Below, one piece after another: positions 25,801-32,556 of a DNA stretch of 64,000 nucleotides (its first letter is position 1; each line of letters begins with the position of its first letter). Location: the NCBI GenBank assembly GCA_947623455.1, contig OX392538.1, positions 24,613,001 through 24,677,000 on the forward strand. The letters are read 5' to 3'. The notes under the pieces are model-generated. The model was not told the origin of the DNA. It saw nothing but the letters and a program-made list of their open reading frames with translations, and made no database searches. Position numbers and translations under genes: made by a program. Source of the stretch: Mimachlamys varia. Lineage: Eukaryota > Mollusca > Bivalvia > Pectinida > Pectinidae.

Positions 25801-28800
25801 AATGAATACATGTTTTAAACAAAAAATGGAAATCGAAATGTGATGGCAATAAGCAATTAACAAGGTTTGCAAAATGTGTTATATATGTTTACATATCTCA
25901 TCATTGCCATGTACCTTGTAATAATTATCAAATTTTTACTATTTATTTAAAGCTGAATTCATGAAAGAATATTTAAAAAAATACAACTACCAACTGTTAT
26001 AGCCCTTTAACTGATGTATTTTACTTTTCAGCTGAACACAACAGAAATTGTTGTGACAAATATCTTCAAAATTTTTGTTCTGAATGCACTGAAGTTCAAC
26101 AGCTACCAGAGACGTCTTCCTCACAAGCTGCACCTCACTTATAAGAAGAAATTCTTCATAGGTTTAAAATTTATCTCGGCTTCATGGCTCATGTACAAAC
26201 CTGTACATGTTCGCTGTTCCATCTTAGACGCAAACGGTACGGAAGTGCTTTGGAAATGCTACTCAAATGTTACAGAAATGCTACGTGAACGGTACGGAAG
26301 TGCTATGGAAATGCTACTCAAACGGTACTGAAATGCTACGAAAATGCTACACAAACGGTACGGAAATGCTACGGATGACGCTTGCAAATGGTCGATCATA
26401 TTAACGGATTTCCATAAAAACGGATCCACACAATCACACATACAAACGAAATGAAATACCCATAATGCATCGGGAAACGTGTGCTGAAACCGAAAATGGA
26501 GATCCAGCGTGTACACATGCATACGATTGTTTTTCATGTTTGCTTTGCCATTAAGATAATGGTATGAGAGTGAAACAAACAGACATGCCTTAAAAGTAAT
26601 TGAGAACTATATCAAATATCGGTAATATTGGAACATGTATTAATTTTTTTTCAAAAAGATCCGACATACTCTGACAGGTAGCCATGGGCATCAGTCGGAA
26701 CACCTCGGGTATTCTCTTCCGAGCTTGCTGGAAAGGCCCGATGTTGTCCGACTGGCTGGGGCATATGACCTTGATATTTCTATTTAATTTAATTAAATTT
26801 CATGTTAAATTTTGTCAGATTCATACATATTGATAAAAACCTGGCTTGTTTTTTGTTTTGTTAATTTTTGAGACTGATATTATTTACAAAATTCTAAGTT
26901 TATGCAGCTTATAAAGACATGAACTATTCGTTTCGTCAGATTTATTCCATAAAATTTTCAACGGAACGTTTCGCAAACGCTTTGTAAATGACACTAGTGC
27001 TTCGGAAATGGTACGATAGTGCGACGCAAATGCTCAGTAATGCTACGGAAATGCCATGCAAACGGTACGGAAATGCTACGTTAATGGTACGTAAATGCTA
27101 CACAAACGGTACGCAAATGCTACGTTAATGGTACGTAAATGCTACACAAACGGTACGGAAATGCTACGGTAATGGTACGGAAATGCTAAGGAAATGCTAC
27201 GCAAATGGTAAGCTTTAAGTGGAACAGCGAACGTGTACGGGTCTGTACATTCCTGTCATGTGCTTGCTGGGAATTTGTCTTGTTTCAAAAGAAAAAATAA
27301 AACAGAAAACCAGCTCTGCCTCCTATGTCAATATGAAGAAGCTTTTTAGGTTCGGAAGGCACATGAATTGTATTTCAGCCATTGTCTGTTTAACTAATTA
27401 AACCCAGAAAATGCAATTGAACTCTTCCAATTCAAAAGTTGGAACAGTTCATTTTTAAATGTCAGGGGTGAAAAAGTAAATATAACAAACAAGAAATAAT
27501 TTAACAAGCTACTATACAAATGTAGATACTGTATGTAAAATGTATTAGCTATTTAATTGAACTTTCAAAATCTTAACAACTTGTGCTATCAAAAAGAAAT
27601 TGGTTAATGATATTTTTTACTAATTTTCTTCATAACTTTGGTTTTTAATTGATATTGAAGACAAATAACTTGAGCAAATTAGTTTTCATAAGCTTTCTTG
27701 ATTATTGCAGAACTACTGTTAGACCTGGGAAGTTATTTCTATCATCAGACTCATGTGTGTCTCACCAACAAGGTAATTAAAGATATAGAGACAATGAAAT
27801 ACACACCTGTCTCACCAAGAAGATAATCATAGATATAGAGACACTAAATTACAAACCTGTCTCACCAAGAAAGTAATTATGTATATAGACACTAAATTAC
27901 AAACCTGTCTCACCAACAAGGTAATTATAGATATACAGACAATGAAATACACACCTGTCTCACCAACAAGGTAATTATAGATATAGAGACAATGAATTAT
28001 ATACCTGTCTCACCAACAAGGTAATTATAGATATAGAGACAAGACTTACATACCTGTCTCACCAACAAGGTAATTATAGATATAGAGACACTAAATTATA
28101 TACCTGTCTCACCAACAAGGTAATTATAGATATAGAGACAATGAATTATATACCTGTCTCACCAACAAGGTAATTATAGATTTAAACACTTGAATTACAT
28201 ACCTGTCTCACCAATAAGGTAATTATAGATATAAACACTTGAATTACATATGTCTCACCAATAAGGTAATTATAGATATAAACACTTGAATTACATACCT
28301 GTCTCACCAACAAGGTAATTATAGATATAAACACTTGAATTACATACCTGTCTCACCAATAAGGTAATTATAGATTTAAACACTTGAATTACATACCTGT
28401 CTCACCAATAAGGTAATTATAGATATAAACACTTGAATTACACACCTGTCTCACCAAGAAGATAATTATAGATATAAACACTTGAATTACATACCTGTCT
28501 CACCAATAAGGTAATTATAGATATAAAGACAATGAAATATATACCTGTCTCACCAACAAGGTACATGTAATTATAGATATACAGATTGTGAATTACATAC
28601 CTGTCTCAACAACAAGGTTATTATAAATATAGAGACAATGAATTTCACATCTGTTCAACTGTGATGCTTTTGACAATGGTATATGTGTCGTTGAAAATGT
28701 GTATAAATCAAAACCTTATTTAAATACCAGTACATACAAAGAATCATGTATCTGTTTTATCAAAAAAGTTATTCTATACTCTATGTTAAACTCTGGATCA

Positions 28801-30529
28801 TTCTAAGACTTGTTTCTTTTAAGAATAAGTTTCGTTATCATCATATACATGACATTGTATCTTATTCAATCATTACCATTTGCCCATTACCATAGCACTG
28901 TCATGATGCAATTTATAAATGTGTTCTTTTACCGAGACTTGAATGAAACAATTTCATTTTGTTCAAGGTAGTGTGACTTAGAACTGTTTCCTTTAATTTC
29001 TTACAGGGTATATCACCTGGTGTTTTCAACATATACAAGGATGTGGTACTCTGGTATGTTGTCATACATTCTTATTTTAATTCATTAAATACTTATCAAT
29101 ACTTGTACGATTCCATTTGTTAAACAGTAAATACTGTTTTGTGTTAATTACATTTATCTGCCAATTTAAGCTTCAAAGATCTTTTAAATATTTCTCCATG
29201 TGCAATTTAAAATTGTGTTTGTGACAAAAATGAAAGAATACAGAAATTTCAAACAAAAAATAATCCGAACTTATAATTGACTAAACTAAGGATAAGATAT
29301 GAATAAAAGAAATATTTACCCTGACACCATTAAGAATTGCAAGAAAATAAGACCCGGTGTTCTGGAAAAGTTAATTATGTTTTGTCTTTGTGATGGAAGT
29401 ATGATTTGTTGGATTTTTAGTCTGGCTGTCATCATTGCCAGATAGTCTTGACTATGAATCTTTAAATCGTAGGCATTGTATTTGACATTTCTTTGTTTCA
29501 GGATATGTCTGAAGGGTTTCTTAGTTGTTCTGCAAAAGAATGGAAGTGGATGGCAATACAAGGACTTTAGAAAGGCACTCCATCAGGAACATAGGACCAT
29601 CAGTGCCAGACTTGAATTACAGGTAAGCTAATAGAGTGAGACTCTACTGGTATTGTGTGATCTACATTTTATGTTAGGACTGTTCGAGAATTAATAATTT
29701 ACCATGTGGGAGGATTGGGAGGCACTTTTAACCCCGCCACTCATGAGGTATTAAACCAGGTCCCTCCCAACTCCTCAACACGATTAATGATGAAACAGCC
29801 CTTAGTATGTACGAGATGGTTAGATATCATTCCTTATCCATATGGGACTAACAAATTGTATGAATAAGGATATCATCATATGGAGGAATGGATGTGTTTG
29901 AATTTGAATATGAAGTAGAAATAGTTAATACATTGTGCACGATAAGTTTTAGACATATGTTTGTACATGTTTTTTGCTGTCCTAACATTGAATGGGATTT
30001 TTTTTTTCTTCTACTGCGTCAATACATTGTTCTTGATACATAAGCAGAACATTCGACCAAGCAGAAGGTCTTGATCAATAATCAAATAAAATTTACCAAA
30101 TTATAGGTTATGGATGACACAGAAAATATGACTTAGTGAGTTATACTTTCGGAAGTGAAATTTTCTTTTTACTTTGTATTTCACTGTGGTTAAAGGTAAG
30201 TATGTATGTTATTCACTTACGTACCATGCGACCATCTTTGGTTATTCATAGGCCGAGATAATTTGATATGATTTTCATATGCGAGGTATGTCAGTGTTAC
30301 CTTCGTTTAAATATATGATAATATTATGTAATTGTAATTAGGTAAAAGTTATCTTGAAAAATTGAATAATTTAACAAAGGTACGTAAATATAATGTATGG
30401 TTTGAATTTGAAAAAAATGAGTCTTCTATTTGAATATGTTTTTATTGATAGGAGAAAGGACTCTCTGATGTGCTATTGAGAGTTTGTGGTGAGCAGGTCC
30501 CTGATGAATTCCTGGATCTCATTCCTTGA
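152..30529 (+). CDS. TERT: Telomerase reverse transcriptase, 5'-truncated by window edge
   Basis: Catalytic subunit of telomerase: copies the telomerase RNA template onto chromosome 3' ends in the nucleus. Exons read from borders and phase: 152-1882, 2491-2665, 3153-3226, 3504-3568, 4715-4794, 5821-5945, 8319-8422, 9327-9411, 9741-9814, 10087-10197, 10741-10837, 11288-11325, 12398-12526, 13877-13933, 14456-14559, 15370-15475, 20140-20313, 21630-21704, 22110-22320, 23670-23768, 24117-24197, 24595-24664, 24978-25020, 26032-26161, 27711-27772, 29007-29053, 29502-29622, 30452-30529. The sum (4,346 nt) stays in frame to TGA. Order is linker, RNA-binding domain, T motif, motifs 1/2, A, B', C, D, E, C-terminal extension. 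The TEN-domain exon(s) and start codon lie upstream of the window. At least 1,447 residues makes it longer than vertebrate TERT (about 1,130), mostly because of the linker. Identity rests on motif order and line-by-line resemblance to animal TERT; no search was run. Confidence 0.95.
1087..1800 (+). repeat. Coding minisatellite, 57-bp unit, in TERT
   Basis: About a dozen degenerate copies of a 57-bp (19-codon) unit in the TERT reading frame. The first five or six, starting at about 1087, are close to identical and encode RPQGRQPHTAGPSQQF-like units. Later copies drift to RPQWRNPNSSEPSQQ-like units. The unit length is a multiple of three, so changes in copy number keep the frame. Confidence 0.85.
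1883..2490 (+). other. TERT intron, no feature seen
   Basis: AT-rich intron between the linker exon and the second basic exon. I see no repeat or coding signal. Short open frames here lack coding character. Confidence 0.6.
2491..3568 (+). CDS. TERT: TERT exons: second basic segment and start of RNA-binding domain
   Basis: Three exons: 2491-2665, 3153-3226 and 3504-3568. The first starts with a basic stretch (RKNRRKMKLARRIQRR) that resembles the KKERRKMQRFERR stretch of the preceding exon, then becomes Gly/Ser/Glu-rich. The second and third read through FKYRCFSKKSIFCS and ELLEQIPKSYILNRLSQDE, matching the conserved animal TERT segment at the start of the RNA-binding domain (human: LRPSFLLSSLRPSLTGAR). 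Phases are 1-2, 2-1 and 1-0. The two introns between them hold nothing recognisable. Confidence 0.85.
3680..4512. repeat. Intronic minisatellite, 50-bp unit
   Basis: About 16 tandem copies of a 50-bp unit built around CCCCTTGACTTCCATAC and TTTTGCCTACCAGTCAAG. It lies in the TERT intron between 3568 and 4715. Copies at the 3' end are more degenerate. Open frames on both strands here result from the repeat and are not genes. Confidence 0.92.
4715..10197 (+). CDS. TERT: TERT exons: telomerase RNA-binding domain (CP and QFP motifs)
   Basis: Exons 4715-4794, 5821-5945, 8319-8422, 9327-9411, 9741-9814 and 10087-10197, phases consistent throughout. They encode roughly residues 682-874 of the visible protein. 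The fourth to sixth hold the QFP region: VYMFLRRVFLHVIPNELLG, then FKPFLKLGKYDKFSMAEL, aligning with human VYAFLRACLRRLVP and KKFISLGKHAKLSLQEL. The sixth ends VVYWIFKDYIMVLLR, as in the human segment FLHWLMSVYVVELLR. The exon at 8319 starts just 3' of a transposon-like repeat whose end nearly abuts the acceptor. Confidence 0.9.
4795..5820 (+). other. TERT intron, no clear element
   Basis: AT-rich intron. There are scattered short repeats of the type 'ACATGATATTAA' around 4910-5300, which suggest a degraded repeat, but no boundaries can be drawn. Confidence 0.5.
6498..8300. mobile_element. Transposon-like element with ~370-bp internal tandem repeats
   Basis: Starts at ATACGCCCGTC (6502) and ends with the inverted CGGGCGTAT (8267-8275) plus a short tail that runs almost to the TERT acceptor at 8318. 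The interior is about five tandem copies of a 345-377 bp unit, each with TTGTCCGGAGATCT (CCGG at 6576, 6921, 7291, 7660 and 8037). The copies at 7291 and 7660 are almost identical, so expansion is recent. No coding capacity. It looks like a non-autonomous DNA element; the family is not named. Confidence 0.8.
8780..8950 (-). mobile_element. tRNA-derived SINE, minus strand, copy 1
   Basis: On the minus strand this reads as a tRNA-like head: an A box in TAGCTCAATCGGTTGAGCG and a B box-like GGTTCCGAGTTCAAC, preceded by CCGCTCGGCTAGGGAGATC. No intact acceptor stem is seen, so this is a SINE head and not a functional tRNA gene. It lies in a TERT intron. Confidence 0.7.
9038..9190 (-). mobile_element. 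tRNA-derived SINE, minus strand, copy 2
   Basis: A second, slightly shortened copy of the element at 8780, same orientation, about 90 bp away. It shares the flank GTCATTATTTATTTAAATGC and the tRNA-like A box but has a deletion in the B-box region. The shared flank suggests a local tandem duplication and not two independent insertions. Confidence 0.65.
9550..9715. repeat. Interspersed repeat fragment
   Basis: An island of higher complexity and GC in an AT-rich intron, with GAGTACCCAGAGCAAACCCA and a CTGGGCAGGTGACCCC stretch. The motif resembles the conserved body of mollusc interspersed repeats. The family is not established. Confidence 0.4.
10741..12526 (+). CDS. TERT: TERT exons: T motif and motifs 1/2
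   Basis: Exons 10741-10837, 11288-11325 and 12398-12526. The first carries the telomerase-specific T motif, SFLYITETAHHRNHL, followed by FRKRDWLRLHMRGL. Of two possible donors, ACA|GTACTG keeps the next exon open (LLNKKMMVPVTK); the later GTATAT donor would give an immediate stop. The third exon holds motifs 1 and 2 of the RT fingers: SSLRFLPKMKSLRPIVNLG, matching human SRLRFIPKPDGLRPIVNM. It ends in phase 0 at CAG|GTGAGT. Confidence 0.93.
11326..12397 (+). other. TERT intron with a short palindrome
   Basis: Mostly featureless AT-rich intron. Around 12249-12292 there is an imperfect palindrome (TTGATTGC...GCAATCAA arms around a CTATGCTTC/GTAGCATAG core) that could be a small MITE remnant or hairpin. 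Confidence 0.45.
12527..13876 (+). other. TERT intron with degraded interspersed repeat
   Basis: Contains a segment at about 13010-13270 (GGTTGTTCCAGAATCAACGA, CCTCCCATCTCACCC) that resembles pieces at about 20990-21070 and 29670-29800 in other TERT introns. This suggests an old dispersed element. Boundaries and family are not determined. Confidence 0.4.
13877..15475 (+). CDS. TERT: TERT exons: motif 3 region and catalytic motif A
   Basis: Exons 13877-13933, 14456-14559 and 15370-15475. The first two cover the stretch between motifs 2 and A: LLNLLNILSYHK, then ALVGSAIFGLDKVYPLWKQF, as in human LFSVLNYERA and LLGASVLGLDDIHRAWRTF. The third carries motif A, LYFVKVDIATCFEDI, with the first catalytic aspartate in KVD. 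Phases 0-0, 0-2, 2-0. The acceptor of the motif A exon is TTTTTTCCAG. Confidence 0.94.
14640..15070. repeat. Two tandem copies of a ~180-bp interspersed repeat
   Basis: Two divergent copies containing AAAATGGCTGACA followed by CCATCTT (around 14860 and 15010) in the same order and spacing, preceded by similar CCTT...GTGCCCTTTTCATTTT-like stretches. No coding capacity. The family is not identified. Confidence 0.5.
15686..15845 (+). mobile_element. MITE-like repeat family 'AGAGAATAC', fragment in TERT intron
   Basis: Begins AGAGAATACTGAAGCG and continues through the family's CATAATC..AACTCAAAAT..GATTAAACC, TTTACATGGAGACCCTTG and GAATAAGAC segments. It matches the fuller copies at 47883 and 61070. 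Confidence 0.75.
16038..19601. mobile_element. Outer repeat element with TGTGTCGCCT termini, split by a nested insertion
   Basis: The left end has TGTGTCGCCT (16038-16047) and the right end its inverse AGGCGACACA (19592-19601). The body is short tandem repeats: AATGTTAAAGTTTTGCGTTT units near 16110-16490, then units with GATATTGTCCGATTTCACTC near 16620-16770 and 19380-19530. A 2.5-kb second element (16771-19274) interrupts it; without that insertion it is about 1.06 kb. No transposase is seen. Confidence 0.7.
16771..19274. mobile_element. Nested foldback-type element with ~750-bp inverted arms
   Basis: The left arm runs from 16771 (GGACCTCTTACAGGAACAAT) to about 17545; the right arm, about 18543-19274, is its inverted copy ending ATTGTTCCTGTAAGAGGTCC. 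The roughly 1-kb centre (17546-18542) holds about three tandem copies of a 120-150 bp unit with CTTTCAAGGTCACAGGGGTC. It sits between CACTCAAA and TTTGGTAT of the outer repeat with no clear target duplication beyond a few bases. Open frames within the arms have no recognisable domain. Confidence 0.85.
19870..20088 (+). mobile_element. tRNA-derived SINE with conserved mollusc-type tail
   Basis: The tRNA-like head has GGTTGCCGAGTGGTTAAGGT (A box, Leu/Ser-like) and GTTCGATTCC (B box). The body has CCAGCTTTCCTCC and the tail ACCCTGGCTGTTAATAGGAC, then an A-rich end AACAAAATAAACC. Related copies are at 31008 (tail), 60573 (head) and 62305 (nearly full). It lies 50 bp upstream of the acceptor of the TERT exon at 20140. 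Confidence 0.82.
20140..21704 (+). CDS. TERT: TERT exons: insertion in fingers domain (IFD)
   Basis: Exons 20140-20313 and 21630-21704. The first reads YQIRKYVTMHVAGGQVKRNF and then KASTLLEFNP, matching human [21 protein letters not shown] and VSTLTDLQP. For the first exon the best donor by protein alignment is CAG|GCATGT, a GC donor, giving VDQ joined to VVTQAESSVHLL. That reproduces the length of the human stretch VVIEQSSSLNEASSGLF exactly. The alternative GT donor at 20305 would drop three residues. The second exon's acceptor, ATTGTTACAG, is the template of the minisatellite just upstream. Confidence 0.88.
21140..21629 (+). repeat. Minisatellite built from a TERT 3' splice site, 49-bp unit
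   Basis: Ten tandem copies of a 49-bp unit that run directly into the exon at 21630. Nearly every unit ends TTCATTGTTACAG and starts GTGGTCACT, the same junction as the real acceptor ATTGTTACAG|GTGGTCACT. The array therefore carries about ten copies of the authentic 3' splice site plus the first nine exon bases. Confidence 0.93.
21905..22078. repeat. Short tandem repeat, ~18-bp unit
   Basis: About nine to ten copies of a unit close to AAAATAAGATAACCGCTA between the IFD exon and the motif B'/C exon. Pure intronic repeat. Confidence 0.88.
22110..22320 (+). CDS. TERT: TERT exon: catalytic motifs B' and C
   Basis: A single 211-bp exon holding motif B' (YLQASGISQGSVLSTILCNM) and motif C (RIVDDSLFVTPH) with the two catalytic aspartates of VDD. 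Between them YGHMETKLFP matches human YGDMENKLF. Human TERT has GIPQGS where this has GISQGS, a proline-to-serine change in an otherwise conserved turn; the rest is intact, so the enzyme looks active. Enters in phase 0 and leaves in phase 1 at AAAG|GTCATT. Confidence 0.96.
22321..23669 (+). other. TERT intron with small repeat remnants
   Basis: A small palindrome-like stretch near 22495-22530 (GTACACTACACTGTAGTGTAC). A segment at about 22925-23015 begins GTATTTGACAGGGAATAAGC and ends with an inverted-looking CTTATTCCCGAATAC, possibly a short inverted-repeat element. Nothing else recognised. Confidence 0.45.
23670..24197 (+). CDS. TERT: TERT exons: motifs D and E (primer grip)
   Basis: Exons 23670-23768 and 24117-24197. 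The first carries motif D: YNLRVNTDKVLLNFPL, matching human VVNLRKTVVNFPV. The second carries motif E, the primer grip: WFPWCGMLFNTQTLQ, matching human FPWCGLLLDTRTLE, then MDFSRYAGI. Phases 1-1 and 1-1. Confidence 0.95.
24595..30529 (+). CDS. TERT: TERT exons: C-terminal extension (thumb) and stop
   Basis: Exons 24595-24664, 24978-25020, 26032-26161, 27711-27772, 29007-29053, 29502-29622 and 30452-30529. They encode about residues 1266-1447: SFDLSRDPLMTLKHKL, then TTEIVVTNIFKIFVLNAL (human LQTVCTNIYKILLLQAY), GISPGVFNIYKDVVLWICL, and end DEFLDLIP-stop. This is the conserved C-terminal extension that acts as the RT thumb and binds the RNA-DNA hybrid. No canonical AATAAA is seen directly after the stop; the first is inside a SINE tail near 31050. 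Confidence 0.92.
25583..25775 (-). mobile_element. MITE-like repeat family 'AGAGAATAC', minus-strand fragment
   Basis: Forward reading GATTTACATGGTG..., ATGCTTATCTTCCAGAACAC, CTGGTCTTATTCTCTTG, then a degraded GTTAATGCCATGGTATTTTC end. It is the inverse of the copies at 47883 and 42270 and lies in a TERT intron. Confidence 0.7.
26193..27258. mobile_element. Short-TIR element full of ACGGAAATGCTA repeats
   Basis: Ends are inverted: CTGTACATGTTCGCTGTTCC near 26201 and GGAACAGCGAACGTGTAC near 27221. Next to each end lie arrays of a 12-24 bp unit with ACGGAAATGCTACG and CAAACGGT: about 26236-26380 on one side and 26990-27215 on the other. The roughly 600-bp centre is unique. No transposase is visible. 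Sits 30 bp after the donor of the TERT exon ending at 26161. Confidence 0.8.
27762..28650 (+). repeat. Minisatellite built from a TERT 5' splice site, ~50-bp unit
   Basis: About 17 tandem copies of a 47-50 bp unit starting at the end of the exon 27711-27772. Most units contain GTCTCACCAACAAGGTAATT or a one-to-two base variant. The real junction is GTCTCACCAACAAG|GTAATT. So each unit repeats the last ~14 exon bases plus the donor. The array fills most of the intron. Confidence 0.93.
29236..29400 (+). mobile_element. MITE-like repeat family 'AGAGAATAC', degraded copy
   Basis: Contains family segments GAATACAGAAATTTCAA, AATAATCCGAACTTATAATT and AATAAGACCCGGTGTTCTGG in the usual order. Lies just upstream of the TERT acceptor at 29501. 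Confidence 0.6.
29623..30451 (+). other. TERT last intron with degraded interspersed repeat
   Basis: The segment at about 29670-29800 (GTTCGAGAATTAATAATTTA, GTCCCTCCCAACTCC) resembles the pieces noted near 13010 and 20990. The rest is AT-rich without signals. Confidence 0.4.
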
Positions 30530-32556
30530 GCAGTCAAAATGTGTCACATCTACTTTGTTTCAAAGCGTGTCAGATTAACAGTTCAACAGTTTTCCACAAA
30601 TCATTTCTTGAAGAATAAGTCCAATATAAAATATGTAGGACAAAGCTACAGGAAACGAACAGGTGTTTGATGTAGGTGTCACTCGCGCTTCAGCAGGCAT
30701 GTGGCCTGCAGACATTCGACGATGCCCACGTTACACATTTCATCATATTCAATTGACATAGATGGTGTATTGTGAACGAGATAAGGCAACATGCATATAT
30801 ATAACCCAGAAGTAACCAAATCTGTGTCTGCGAGATGGTATTATCCTGTGTTCTAAAATTGATATGCGTACTTGATTTGATATCCTTCAGTGTGATTGCA
30901 CTTTAAATCGGCAAAAGATCCACTCTTTCGCAAGAAGGCTTACACGAACATATCACCGCCTCCCAAGTACACACGCTCTCAACACAAACATCCACATCGC
31001 ATACACGGGAGGCCTTCATTAAATGACTCTGACTGTTAATAGGACGTAAAAACAATAAAACAGAACCAAACTAAAAAAGTGTGTTTTTGCAATGATACAT
31101 TTTTATTTCATCGTAATGCAGTCCAAACAAAATTGTATGTGCCATTGGTTTTTATGTGGAATATTGGTGTTGAGCGATCACATTTACTTTTGAGATTTAT
31201 TTCGTTCAGTAACATATCCCGGGAGGTCACCACAAATATTATATACAGTGAAAGCGTCATATATTTTCGATTGAGAGGTCAACACGGATAGCCGTGGCGT
31301 GTTTGCTTAGTTAGTGTTACAGATGTATATAATCGTGATCTCATGAACGTACATGTGATAACCTAGAAACCATTGGATCTTCTCAAGTCAAATACTTGAG
31401 GGGGCCTGTGCCTGTAGTTGCTAGTCTTAAGGCATGGCAAGCATTTCCTGAAACAATTACGATTTACCTGTGCCAAACATGCAAAGAAACTTTGCTTTTG
31501 TTTTTGTTTTTTTGTAGAAAATGTTACTTGTTAAAGACGTGATTGTAGTCGTCCAAGTATTATACTAATATTATAATGCTAACATTATTTTGATATCATA
31601 AACAAGTTTTCCATGTTGTTAAAATGATGTATTTTATTGTCAGTAAAGGTCTATTCGGTTAATAATATCAATGTTATATTAGTAGACTAATATGACTGAG
31701 GAACATTGCTGCTTTCTTTGCTTAGTGATCTTAATTCTGAATGTCAACATACATGTATCTAGTCAGGCGATCGCATCATTCACACAGGTCAAGTTATTTT
31801 ACCTAATTGCCCTAAAGATAACGTTATAGTATCCGCCTAAACATTTGTTTTGAAATGCTGGATGGAAAAGTTAACGTCTTTCCATAAAAAAATTCTTGCA
31901 TTTATCTGTACATACATGCATTGCGATTGTCTTATTAAGATTAACACTGAAAATGAAATGTGATTTTTCAAAGGTCAGTATTCATAAAACTGTTCTCGTG
32001 CTAAGGCACGGATTTTCTGCCAAAGCATGATTACTTTCTCATATGTTATAAATTATTGTCAGACATTATTTTGTCAGAGATTGAAAAAAATGAAAAGATT
32101 TCAAGCCAATTACTGTTTCCAAATACCTATTTTTGTTTTTGATCGTTTTGGCATGATATAAGTGAGTCATAAGAAATTTAGTTTGAGTGCAATATCCGTG
32201 TTTGAGCATGAGAACGATTACATGAATACGGACCCAGGTGTTCATCAACAGTGTTTTGAATTTTGAACGTTAGACTCCTGACGTTAAATATCTAAATGTC
32301 ATTGTTTTGTTAAGACATGCATATTTCCGTTTTCTCATTTACGTAATATAATGAGTAAAATGTAAATCTGATTTGTTCTTGTTGTTGATGTTTTTGTTCT
32401 GCAGTACAATAGTCATTAAATTAATATACAAACAACAAAGGAGTTTGTAGTGATGTTAAAAATAATATTGACGTGCTTTCATTCGCCTGCAAATGCCAAT
32501 AAACATATTGTTGTATTTTCGAAATTTTGCACTCATAAAAACATGAACAGTCATAG
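30530..32556. other. Intergenic region between convergent genes
   Basis: About 2.0 kb between the TERT stop and the inferred end of the VWDE-like gene on the other strand. It must hold both 3' UTRs. A SINE tail lies at 31008-31066. Open frames here (60-96 codons) have no recognisable domain or splice context and are treated as chance. Confidence 0.6.
31008..31066 (+). mobile_element. SINE tail fragment
   Basis: Carries the conserved tail TGACTCTGACTGTTAATAGG followed by an A-rich AACAATAAAACAG end, as in the fuller SINE at 19870. The tRNA-like head is missing. Confidence 0.65.

Noticed and set aside
27770..28650. CRISPR-like array
   Set aside because: Regular period but no distinct repeat and spacer; the whole unit repeats, and the genome is eukaryotic. 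It is a minisatellite.
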